Assembly (NCBI GenBank): GCA_020425485.1
Contig: JAGQRL010000211.1
Coordinates: 1 to 12,026, forward strand
DNA length: 12,026 nucleotides
From: Rhodospirillaceae bacterium
Lineage (GTDB): Bacteria; Pseudomonadota; Alphaproteobacteria; DSM-16000; Inquilinaceae
Reading direction: 5' to 3'
In this document: piece by piece, positions 1 through 6,051 of the stretch
Position numbering within the stretch: the first letter of the stretch is position 1
How the letters are laid out: each line of letters opens with the position of its first letter
Notes under the pieces: generated by a model
Told to the model about the DNA's origin: nothing
Databases searched by the model: none
Seen by the model: only the letters and a program-made list of their open reading frames with translations
Made by a program: the position numbers and the translations under genes

Positions 1-279
1 GGCGGGGGGGGCGGGGGGCGCTGCGTGGGGGGCGGCTTTGGGGGAGGGGGGGGCGGGTTGTTCGGCTTTCACGGGGGGGGGGGCTGGCGATGGGGCGGGG
101 GGTGGGGCTGGCGATGCGGCAGGGGCTGCGGCAGGGGCCGACTTTGCCGGCACGGCGGCGGGCTTGGGCGTGGCGGCCGGCTTGGCTGATGTCGCTTCGG
201 GAGGGGCGGCGTCGGGCGCTGCGGCGGACGGATCCGGCTTCGCTGCCACCTTGGCGGCGGGGGCCTTGGCGTTGGACAT
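1..279 (-). CDS. Ala/Pro/Lys-rich protein, N-terminal part only
   Basis: An open frame runs from an ATG at 277-279 leftward to the window edge, giving 93 codons without a stop. A GGAGAG ribosome binding site lies about 4 bases upstream of the ATG. The protein starts MSNAKAPAAKVAAKPDPSAA and is almost only Ala, Pro, Lys, Ser and Thr, becoming nearly pure Ala/Pro towards the edge. Such tails are typical of disordered linkers or histone-H1-like segments. Some alphaproteobacterial phasins and envelope proteins start this way, but no folded domain is visible, so I give no function. The complementary strand carries long G runs (for example 73-83). Homopolymer lengths there could be misread, although the frame stays open throughout, which argues the sequence is right. 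The gene is divergent from the DUF2332 gene across about 220 bases. Confidence 0.6.
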   Translation of the reverse strand, partial: MSNAKAPAAKVAAKPDPSAAAPDAAPPEATSAKPAATPKPAAVPAKSAPAAAPAASPAPPPAPSPAPPPVKAEQPAPPSPKAAPHAAPPAPPA

Positions 280-497
280 CGGTCTCTCCTCGGTGGTCCC
301 GAATCGCTCCCCAATCTGGACTGTTTCGCGCCGTCCGGCCAGATGGGAGGGGCAGGTGGCGGTGGCTTTGCCGATCACCCGCACGTTGTCGATGGCGGCT
401 AGATATACGCGCAAAGGCAGTGGCGGGCGACGGCGGCGAACGCAGGTCCGATACCTAAATGCCCGAGCCGCAGGGCATGTTCCGGGAAGGGAGCGAC
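280..497. other. Divergent intergenic region
   Basis: About 220 bases separate the two divergent starts and should hold both promoters. A short AT-rich island (tagatatacg, around 399-408) is the only promoter-like spot, and no -35/-10 pair with sensible spacing could be matched on either strand. An in-frame ATG at 459 would extend the DUF2332 gene into this region, but it has only a weak ribosome binding site. Confidence 0.4.
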
Positions 498-1460
498 GTG
501 GAGATCCACACCGCCATATCAGAGCGCTATCGCAGGTTCGCCAAGGAGGCCGACGGCAGCTCGGAGCTGTACGTCCGCCTGTCTTGTGCGGTGGCGGAAG
601 ACGCCGGCCTGCTGGCCTTCCTTGCCGCCCTGCCGGACGAGCGGCGCCAGCCCAACCTGTTCTTCGCCGCGGTGCGCTGGGTGGCCGGCGTGCCGGCGGA
701 CGGGGCAGAGCTGCGACACGCCGTCGCCCGCCATGGCGAAGCCATCGCCGCGGTGATGGCAAGCCGCACCACGCAGACCAACGAGCCGGCCCGCTGTGCG
801 GTGCTGCTGCCGGTACTGGCGCGCCTGCCCGGCCCGCTGGCGCTGATCGAGGTGGGGGCCTCGGCCGGCCTGTGCCTGCTGCCGGACCGTTGCGGCTACC
901 GCTACGGCGCGCGGCTGCTGGCCCCGCCGACGCCCGAGTCGCCGGTGTTTGCCTGCACCGCCAACGCCGCGACGCCGGTGCCCGCGGCGTTGCCCCAGGT
1001 GGTGTGGCGCGCGGGGCTCGACCTCAACCCGCTGGATGCGGGGTCGGCGGACGCCCGGGCCTGGCTGGAAACCCTGGTGTGGCCGGGCCAGGAAGGGCGG
1101 GCGGCCCGGTTGCGCGCGGCCTTGGCGGTGGCCGCGGCCGATCCGCCGCGGGTGGAGACGGGCGATCTGCTCAGCGATCTGGAGGGGCTGGCGGCCGAAG
1201 CACCGGCGGGGGCGACCATCGTGGTCTACCACACCGCCGTGCTGGCCTATGTACGCGCGCCGGAGGATCGCCGGCGCTTCGCCGAGGCCGTGTCGCGCAG
1301 CGGGGCCGTGTGGATCTGCAACGAGGCGCCGACGGTGATGCCGGACCTCGCGGCCCAGGCGCCGCCGCCCGCCCACGCCAACCGCTTCCTGCTGTCGGTC
1401 GACGGCCGGCCGGTGGCCTGGACCCATCCCCACGGCCAGGCGATCGACTGGTTCGGGTGA
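498..1460 (+). CDS. DUF2332 family protein of unknown function
   Basis: The protein matches the DUF2332 family by its N-terminal pattern YRRFAKEADGSSELYVRL, followed by LPDERRQPNLFFAAVRW and TQTNEPARCAVLLPVL, and by its length (about 320 residues). A glycine-containing segment, EVGASAGL at about residues 118-125, resembles the SAM-binding loop of Rossmann-fold methyltransferases. That resemblance is mine to infer; the family's activity is not known to me. A second conserved-looking stretch, VVYHTAVLAYV, lies in the C-terminal third. I chose the GTG at 498 because AAGGGAG sits just before it and the product then begins close to the conserved YRRFA motif. ATGs at 459 and 477 are in the same frame but are less well preceded. 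It ends 91 bases before cbiB on the same strand; no functional link is evident. Confidence 0.85.
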   Translation: MEIHTAISERYRRFAKEADGSSELYVRLSCAVAEDAGLLAFLAALPDERRQPNLFFAAVRWVAGVPADGAELRHAVARHGEAIAAVMASRTTQTNEPARCAVLLPVLARLPGPLALIEVGASAGLCLLPDRCGYRYGARLLAPPTPESPVFACTANAATPVPAALPQVVWRAGLDLNPLDAGSADARAWLETLVWPGQEGRAARLRAALAVAAADPPRVETGDLLSDLEGLAAEAPAGATIVVYHTAVLAYVRAPEDRRRFAEAVSRSGAVWICNEAPTVMPDLAAQAPPPAHANRFLLSVDGRPVAWTHPHGQAIDWFG

Positions 1461-1551
1461 GCGACGGCGGCGACGAAAGTCTGCCTCCGGTTATGGTTTA
1501 CATCCGCCCAGGGATCGGGGATCAGTCTCGATCCTGTCTCCTTCGGTGCCG

Positions 1552-2526
1552 ATGCTCCTCTTCGATCCGCCCGTCTCCCACGCCGCCTTGCTGCTGCTGG
1601 CGCTCAGCCTCGATGGCGTGCTGGGCGAGCCGGCCTGGGCATGGGGCCGCATCGGCCATCCGGTCACCTGGCTGGGCCGCGCCATCGCCATCGCCGACGC
1701 AAGGCTGAACCGCGAGGCCGATCCGCCGGCCCGCCGCCTGGCGCTGGGGGCCGCAACCGCGATCGGCTTCATCGTCGGAGCGGCAGCCCTGGGCACGGCA
1801 CTGGCGGTCTGCTTCGCCCTGCTGCCGCTGGGCTGGCTGCTGGAGCTGGCGGTGGTGGCGGTGCTGCTGGCCTTCCGCAGCCTCTACGACCATGTGGCCG
1901 CGGTGGCCGACGGGCTCGACCGCGGCCTGGCAGACGGCCGCCGCGCCGTTGCCCACATCGTCGGCCGCGATCCCGACAGCCTGGACGGTCCCGGTGTGGC
2001 CCGCGCCGGCCTGGAAAGCCTGGCGGAGAATTTCTCCGATGGCGTGGTGGCGCCAGCCGTCTGGTACCTGGTGTTCGGCCTGCCGGGCCTGTTCGCCTAC
2101 AAGGCCATCAACACGCTGGACAGCCAGCTCGGCCACCGCTCGCCCCGCCACCTGCTGTTCGGCCGTGTCGCCGCGCGCATCGACGATGCCGCCAACTGGC
2201 TGCCGGCACGCCTGGCGGCGGGCCTGTTCGCCGCAGCGGCGTTGGACCGGCCGCGCCGTGCGCTGATGGCCCTGCGGGCAGCCTGGCGGGATGCCGGCCA
2301 GCACCGCTCCATCAATGCCGGATGGCCGGAAGCTGCCATGGCCGGGGTGCTGGGGGTACGGCTGGCGGGGCCGCGGCGCTACCACGGCGAGCTGGTGGCC
2401 GATGCCTGGATGGGCACCGGCCGGGCCGAGGCAACGGCGGCGGACATCCGCGCCGGCCTGGACCTCACGCTGCGCGCCGGCCTGGTGCTGGCCGTCCTCT
2501 GCCTGGCGCTCGCCCTGGTGGTGTAG
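1552..2526 (+). CDS. cbiB: Adenosylcobinamide-phosphate synthase (CbiB/CobD)
   Basis: This inner-membrane enzyme of cobalamin synthesis attaches the aminopropanol (or its phosphate) arm to adenosylcobyric acid, giving adenosylcobinamide (phosphate). The 324 residues match the family: DGVLGEP then GHPVTWLGR near residues 21-43, the signature ESLAENFSDGVVAPAVWY at 155-172, then AYKAINTLDSQLGHRS at 182-197 and INAGWPEAAMAG at 254-265. Hydrophobic segments near 8-20, 66-110, 165-182, 220-232 and the C terminus fit a multi-pass membrane protein. ATG 1552 is chosen; a GTG two codons upstream (1546) is possible, and neither has a strong ribosome binding site. In alphaproteobacteria the gene usually sits in a cobalamin cluster and is often called cobD. 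Here no other cobalamin gene is in view and I see no cobalamin riboswitch upstream. Confidence 0.95.
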   Translation: MLLFDPPVSHAALLLLALSLDGVLGEPAWAWGRIGHPVTWLGRAIAIADARLNREADPPARRLALGAATAIGFIVGAAALGTALAVCFALLPLGWLLELAVVAVLLAFRSLYDHVAAVADGLDRGLADGRRAVAHIVGRDPDSLDGPGVARAGLESLAENFSDGVVAPAVWYLVFGLPGLFAYKAINTLDSQLGHRSPRHLLFGRVAARIDDAANWLPARLAAGLFAAAALDRPRRALMALRAAWRDAGQHRSINAGWPEAAMAGVLGVRLAGPRRYHGELVADAWMGTGRAEATAADIRAGLDLTLRAGLVLAVLCLALALVV

Positions 2527-2532
2527 CGGTGC

Positions 2533-2545
2533 GGCCGGCGCGGCC
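2533..2545 (+). terminator. GC-rich hairpin after cbiB
   Basis: GGCCG, loop GCG, CGGCC begins 7 bases after the cbiB stop. It is a short perfect stem without a following T run, so it is at best a weak terminator or RNA 3' end stabiliser. Confidence 0.3.
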
Positions 2546-2549
2546 CGTG

Positions 2550-2561
2550 GCCCCCTCGCGA
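2550..2561 (+). repeat. 12-base intergenic repeat, copy 1
   Basis: GCCCCCTCGCGA, followed by AATC, lies 24 bases after the cbiB stop. Identical 12-mers occur at 3474-3485 and 7357-7368, all on the + strand and all between genes. Confidence 0.6.
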
Positions 2562-2620
2562 AATCGTGCGTCCTCTAAGGGAATGGCGGCGGTCTATGCT
2601 TGGGCGATCACCCATCCGGG

Positions 2621-3457
2621 ATGTCGCCGATGCCGTTCTGCGCTTCCGTCCTCCGCCGCACCCTGCTGGCGCTGCTGCTCGCCCTCACCGCCGCACCGGC
2701 GCTCGCCTGCGGGCCGGACAGCGACTGCAAAGTGGGCGACCGCATCTACCGCATCCGCCTGCCGGACGGGGTGGAGCCAGGCACCCCCATCGGCGCCGTG
2801 GTGTTCGCCCACGGCTATCGCGGCTCGGCCGCCGGTGTGATGAACAATGCGCAGCTGGGCCGGGCCATCGCCGATCTCGGCCTGGCGCTGATCGCCCCGG
2901 AAGCGGCGGCGGACGACTGGTCCATCGCCAACGCGCCCTCCCACAGCACCGGCGCCGAGGTGGACGAGCCCGCCTATTTCGCCGCCGTGGTGGCTGATGC
3001 CGTGGCGCGCTTCGGCCTCGACCCCGACCGGGTGTACATGGCCGGGTTTTCCGCCGGCGGCATGATGACGTGGACGCTGGCCTGCCTCAGCGGCGACCTG
3101 TTCGCCGGGTTTGCCCCCATCTCCGGCACCTTCTGGGCGCCGCTGCCGGAAAGCTGCCCGAGCGCGCCCGTCAACCTGGTGCACATCCACGGCACCGACG
3201 ATCCGGTGGTGCCGATGGCCGGCCGCGCCATCGCCGAAACCCGCCAGGGCGACGTGGCCGATGCCTTCGGGTTGTTCCTGGAAGAGGGCGACTTCGCCGA
3301 GGACGGTGGCGAGACCGCCGGCGATCTGGACTGCACCCGCTGGACCAATCCCGAGGACCGGCTGATGGAGCTGTGCCTGCACCCCGGCGGCCACCGCTAT
3401 GAGGCCGACGAGGTGACCTACGCCATCGGCGTGCTGGACTCCCTCGCCACCCAATAG
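2621..3457 (+). CDS. Secreted alpha/beta hydrolase, PHB depolymerase/LpqC-like esterase
   Basis: The predicted product is an exported serine esterase of the polyhydroxybutyrate-depolymerase/feruloyl-esterase type (LpqC-like, COG3509). With the ATG at 2621 it has 278 residues. A Sec signal peptide (RR, then LLALLLALTAAPALA) probably ends before Cys30; the residue three before that Cys is Ala, not Leu, so a signal peptidase I site is likelier than a lipobox. The oxyanion motif HGYRG is at 64-68 and the nucleophile elbow GFSAG at 142-146 (Ser144). The likely acid is Asp194 in HGTDDPVVP and the likely catalytic His is 258 in PGGHRY. Six Cys residues in the mature protein suggest disulfides. ATG 2630 and TTG 2600 are in-frame alternatives; none has a strong ribosome binding site. 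The substrate (polyester, feruloyl ester or other) cannot be read from sequence. Confidence 0.88.
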   Translation: MSPMPFCASVLRRTLLALLLALTAAPALACGPDSDCKVGDRIYRIRLPDGVEPGTPIGAVVFAHGYRGSAAGVMNNAQLGRAIADLGLALIAPEAAADDWSIANAPSHSTGAEVDEPAYFAAVVADAVARFGLDPDRVYMAGFSAGGMMTWTLACLSGDLFAGFAPISGTFWAPLPESCPSAPVNLVHIHGTDDPVVPMAGRAIAETRQGDVADAFGLFLEEGDFAEDGGETAGDLDCTRWTNPEDRLMELCLHPGGHRYEADEVTYAIGVLDSLATQ

Positions 3458-3464
3458 CCCGCTG

Positions 3465-3496
3465 CCGCCGGCGCCCCCTCGCGAGGCCGCCGGCGG
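3465..3496. terminator. Hairpin between convergent genes
   Basis: CCGCCGGC (3465-3472) pairs perfectly with GCCGGCGG (3489-3496). It lies between the convergent stops of the hydrolase and the speD-like gene, where a two-way terminator is expected. Neither side has a clear T run. Confidence 0.5.
3474..3485 (+). repeat. 12-base intergenic repeat, copy 2
   Basis: GCCCCCTCGCGA begins 17 bases after the hydrolase stop. Here it forms most of the loop of the hairpin 3465-3496. Its 3' part plus one base, CCTCGCGAGG (3477-3486), is itself a 10-base palindrome. Confidence 0.6.
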
Positions 3497-3520
3497 GGCG
3501 GAGAGCAGAAGCGCTAGGCC

Positions 3521-3883
3521 CTAGGCCTGGCGGACGGTGAAGTCGTAACGCACCTTCTGCGGGCCGAACCAGTCGCGGAAATGGGTGACCACGGCGTCAT
3601 CCTCGAACGGCTTGCACGAGAAGACGTCGAGATAGGCGTCGCCGGAAAGGTTACAGAAATGTGCCGAAATACTGGACGTCTCGATCGGCTGTAGAACCGT
3701 GATGCCGCACAGGTCAGGCCGGTCCTCGGGTCCACAGTCTTCGATCCAGGGTGCCCCCATCGACTTCATCTCGATGAGAGACAGCAGTGAGTCGTTGTAA
3801 TTCCGCACGTAGTCGACGCTCGATACTTTGGTCAGATCGCAACCGGCGGCATCGACACGCAGATGATAACCCCAGTAGCTCAT
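3521..3883 (-). CDS. SpeD-like pyruvoyl-dependent decarboxylase homologue
   Basis: This 120-residue protein resembles the bacterial S-adenosylmethionine decarboxylase (SpeD) fold: an N-terminal YHLRVDAAGCD and a C-terminal IETSSISAHF...AYLDVFSCKPF. SpeD enzymes self-cleave at a Ser that becomes the pyruvoyl cofactor, and they use a His 5 residues and a Cys 20 residues later. Here Ser70, His75 and Cys90 keep exactly that spacing, but the residue before the Ser is Thr69 instead of the usual Glu. Relatives of SpeD can decarboxylate arginine or ornithine instead, so the substrate is open. No spermidine synthase lies next to it. I chose the ATG at 3883 because AAGGA lies 7 bases upstream; an ATG at 3898 overlaps that site. 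Codon use and base composition are less GC-rich than the neighbours, suggesting transfer. Confidence 0.75.
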   Translation of the reverse strand: MSYWGYHLRVDAAGCDLTKVSSVDYVRNYNDSLLSLIEMKSMGAPWIEDCGPEDRPDLCGITVLQPIETSSISAHFCNLSGDAYLDVFSCKPFEDDAVVTHFRDWFGPQKVRYDFTVRQA

Positions 3884-3981
3884 GGCGGTATCCTTCATCC
3901 GAGAGTTATTGCGATGAAGAAGCCCACTCTTCCTTTCTTGATCTAGGGCGATCAGGCAGATTTAGCCTTCCGGCAAACTGC

Positions 3982-3993
3982 CAAAGTACTTTG
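3982..3993. promoter_or_regulatory. 12-bp perfect palindrome, possible operator
   Basis: CAAAGTACTTTG is a perfect palindrome. It lies about 11-22 bases downstream of the transcript start expected from the speD-like promoter. That position would suit a repressor site; the regulator is unknown. Confidence 0.4.
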
Positions 3994-4010
3994 ATGCAAG
4001 GGAGGCCGCG

Positions 4011-4038
4011 TATATAAGCCCAATTTCGCAAAAGTCAA
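4011..4038 (-). promoter_or_regulatory. Sigma-70-type promoter of the speD-like gene
   Basis: On the − strand TTGACT (complement of 4033-4038), a 16-base spacer and TATATA (4011-4016) form one of the two best promoter matches in the window. The start would fall near 4004, giving a leader of about 120 bases before the ATG at 3883. The leader contains the palindrome 3982-3993 and a GGCA/TGCC hairpin; I recognise no known riboswitch in it. GC content over 3901-4020 is about 50%, clearly below the flanks. Confidence 0.7.
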
Positions 4039-4048
4039 CGGCGATTCA

Positions 4049-4079
4049 AGCACCGCCGAAACGCTGCGTTTTTGGTGCT
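4049..4079 (-). terminator. Two-part hairpin between ubiE and the speD-like promoter
   Basis: AGCACC (4049-4054) pairs with GGTGCT (4074-4079) and, inside, AAACG (4059-4063) pairs with CGTTT (4067-4071) around a CTG loop. It lies downstream of ubiE and just upstream of the speD-like -35 element, so it may insulate the two units. No T run follows on the − strand. Confidence 0.4.
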
Positions 4080-4103
4080 GAAACCCTGTGTTTCCGGCCC
4101 ATC

Positions 4104-4126
4104 CCGGCCCGGTCTACCGGGGCCGG
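4104..4126 (-). terminator. Strong GC hairpin after ubiE
   Basis: CCGGCCCGGT and ACCGGGGCCGG pair with a single bulged base and a very short loop, 8 bases beyond the ubiE stop. The position suits a terminator, but the T run of a classical one is missing. Confidence 0.5.
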
Positions 4127-4133
4127 AACGGCT

Positions 4134-4904
4134 TCAGATTCGCCAGCCCCAGTGGATGGCGGCGATGCCGGCCGAGAGGTTTTCCCAGCGCACCCGCTTC
4201 AGCCCCGCCGCTTCCATGCGGCTCGCCAGCTCCTCCTGGGCGGGGAACTTGCGGATGCTTTCCACCAGATAGGCATAGGCGTCGCGATCCTGGGCCACCG
4301 CCCGGCCGATCTGCGGGATCACCCGGAAGGAGTAGACGTCGTAGAGCCGGCGCAGCGCGGCGGAGCGCACGCGGCTGAATTCCAGGCAGTAGAAGCGCCC
4401 GCCCGGCTTCAGCACGCGGTGGGCTTCCGCCAGCGCGTCGTCGATGCGCGCCACGTTGCGCAGGCCAAAGGCGATGGCCACGCAGTCCACCGAGCGGTCG
4501 GCGACGGGCAGCTTTTCGGCATCGCCCACCAGGTAGCTGAGGCCGGCCACCATGCTGGCATCGATGGAGCGGTCGCGGCCCACCCGCACCATGGCCGGCG
4601 TCAGGTCGCACAGGATGGCGCGGGCACCCCGGCCCTCGGCATCGGTGCCGGCACGTTTGAGGAAGCGCCTGGCGATGTCGCCGGTGCCGCCGGCCACGTC
4701 GAGCAGGAGCTGGCCCGGCCGCGGCCGGATGGAGGCGACGAAATGGTCCTTCCACAGCCGGTGGATGCCGCCCGACATCAGGTCGTTCATCAGGTCGTAG
4801 CGGCCCGCCACCCGGTCGAACACGTCGCGCACCAGGCCCGGCTTCTCCGTCGGGTCGACGTGCCGGTCGCCGAACCATTCGGCCTCGCGATTGCGCTCTG
4901 TCAT
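4134..4904 (-). CDS. ubiE: Ubiquinone/menaquinone biosynthesis C-methyltransferase UbiE
   Basis: SAM-dependent methyltransferase that adds the ring C-methyl group in ubiquinone (and menaquinone) synthesis. The 256 residues match the family's usual length. The order is: FDRVAGRYDLMNDLMSGGIH at 29-48 with HRLWKDHF following; the SAM loop LLDVAGGTGDIA at 67-78; FGLRNV at 146-151; and the signature HRVLKPGGRFYCLEFSR at 162-178. The ATG at 4904 is preceded by AGAGGA and starts at the family's normal N terminus; the frame continues upstream only as an antisense shadow of mutM. It is divergent from mutM across 82 bases. In many alphaproteobacteria ubiB follows ubiE directly; here a hairpin and the speD-like gene follow instead. 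Confidence 0.97.
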   Translation of the reverse strand: MTERNREAEWFGDRHVDPTEKPGLVRDVFDRVAGRYDLMNDLMSGGIHRLWKDHFVASIRPRPGQLLLDVAGGTGDIARRFLKRAGTDAEGRGARAILCDLTPAMVRVGRDRSIDASMVAGLSYLVGDAEKLPVADRSVDCVAIAFGLRNVARIDDALAEAHRVLKPGGRFYCLEFSRVRSAALRRLYDVYSFRVIPQIGRAVAQDRDAYAYLVESIRKFPAQEELASRMEAAGLKRVRWENLSAGIAAIHWGWRI

Positions 4905-4986
4905 GCTGGCTGTCCTCTTCGCACCTGCGCTGGACGATAGTACCCAGGGCGCGGGTTTGCCAGATCGCCAGGGGGCACAGCTGAGG
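4905..4986. other. ubiE–mutM divergent spacer
   Basis: These 82 bases must hold the start signals of both genes. I can see the ribosome binding sites (AGAGGA for ubiE on the − strand, GCTGAGG for mutM) but no convincing -35/-10 pair. Confidence 0.4.
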
Positions 4987-5829
4987 ATGCCGGAACTGCC
5001 GGAAGTCGAAACCGTCCGCCGCGGCCTGGAGAGGGTGCTCAAGGGCCGGCGGCTGGCGCGCGTGCTCCAGCGCCGGGCCGATCTGCGCACCGCCCTGCCC
5101 CCGGCCTTTGCCGAACGGCTCACCGGCCGCACCGTGCAGGGCCTGCGCCGGCGCGGCAAATACATGCTGATCGACCTGGACGACGGCCAGGTGTGGCTGG
5201 TGCATCTCGGCATGTCCGGCAGCATGACGGTGGGACCGGCCGATGCCCGCCCGCCCGGCGCCCACGACCATGTGGTGGTGGAGACGGACGGCGGCGTGCG
5301 GGTGACCTACTGCGACGCCCGGCGCTTCGGCACCATGGACCTGTTCGCCGCGGCCACGGAGGCCGCCCACCCGCTGCTTGCCCGGATGGGGCCGGAGCCG
5401 CTCGATCCCGGTTTCACGGCCGAGGTGCTGGCGGCAGCGCTGGCCGGGCGCATCACCCCCATCAAGGCGGCCCTGCTGGACCAGCGCACGGTGGCCGGCA
5501 TCGGCAACATCTATGCCTCAGAAGCGCTGTTCCGCGCCCGCCTGTCGCCCCGCCGGCTGGCGGCCACGGTAACGGGCCGGCGGGCCGAGCGCCTGGTGGT
5601 GGCCATCAGGACGGTGCTGGAGGAGGCGATTGCCGCCGGCGGCTCCAGCCTGCGCGACTATGTGCAGGCGAATGGCGAGCTGGGCTATTTCCAGCACGCC
5701 TGGGCAGTCTACGGGCGGGAGGGCGAACGCTGCCCCGGCTGCACCTGCGATGCGGCGCAGAGCGGCGGTATCCGGCGCATCCAGCAATCCGGCCGCAGCA
5801 CGTTCTATTGCCCGGCGCGCCAGCGGTAG
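4987..5829 (+). CDS. mutM: Formamidopyrimidine-DNA glycosylase (Fpg/MutM) with altered zinc finger
   Basis: Base-excision repair enzyme that removes 8-oxoguanine and formamidopyrimidines and nicks the abasic site. The start is fixed by MPELPEVE: after Met removal Pro2 is the catalytic amine and Glu3 a key acid. Other family marks are Lys58 in RRGKYM, HLGMSGS at 73-79, ARRFG at 111-115, DQRTVAGIGNIYASEALF at 165-182 and RDYVQANGELGYFQHAW at 223-239. The C-terminal zinc finger has Cys249, Cys252 and Cys275, but the fourth ligand, normally Cys in FYCPxC, is Arg278 (TTCTATTGCCCGGCGCGC at the DNA level; a TGC would differ by one base). The spacer between the Cys pairs is also longer than usual (22 residues). 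At 280 residues it is otherwise full length. Confidence 0.96.
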   Translation: MPELPEVETVRRGLERVLKGRRLARVLQRRADLRTALPPAFAERLTGRTVQGLRRRGKYMLIDLDDGQVWLVHLGMSGSMTVGPADARPPGAHDHVVVETDGGVRVTYCDARRFGTMDLFAAATEAAHPLLARMGPEPLDPGFTAEVLAAALAGRITPIKAALLDQRTVAGIGNIYASEALFRARLSPRRLAATVTGRRAERLVVAIRTVLEEAIAAGGSSLRDYVQANGELGYFQHAWAVYGREGERCPGCTCDAAQSGGIRRIQQSGRSTFYCPARQR

Positions 5830-5967
5830 GGGAACTTGGTGGTCCCGGCACCGGCCCGCACCCCTGCCCGGTTCTCAAGGTAAGGTAGTGGACCCGGCCA
5901 TCGGGTGGGTGGCGGCGGAGGTGGCCGGAGCGCCGAAAACGGCTCTCAGCGCGGCTCGCAGCCTAGG

Positions 5968-6000
5968 CTATTGCGCAGCGCAACAGAGGTGGGGCAATAG
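5968..6000 (+). promoter_or_regulatory. Nested inverted repeats upstream of enoyl-CoA hydratase
   Basis: CTATTGC (5968-5974) and GCAATAG (5994-6000) are a perfect 7-bp inverted repeat. Inside, TTGCG-CAG-CGCAA (5971-5983) is a second hairpin using the same left arm, so the two cannot form together. It sits 52 bases before the next gene. It may be the end of the mutM transcript or a leader switch; no T run is present. The rest of the 222-base gap (5830-6051) shows no gene or clear promoter. Confidence 0.4.
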
Positions 6001-6051
6001 ACGCGCGGTTGCACCACACGGCCGGCAACGCAGACGGGAGGCTCAAAAACC

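Noticed and set aside
1461..1551. Cobalamin riboswitch ahead of cbiB
   Set aside because: The spacer is too short and lacks the conserved B12-box core.
38..1708. 556-codon open frame on the + strand
   Set aside because: It is Gly/Ala/Arg-rich, antisense to the Ala/Pro-rich gene and out of frame with DUF2332 and cbiB; a high-GC shadow.
4905..5225. N-terminal extension of ubiE to 5225
   Set aside because: The extension is antisense to mutM, Arg/Ser-rich and unlike UbiE; the ATG at 4904 has a ribosome binding site.
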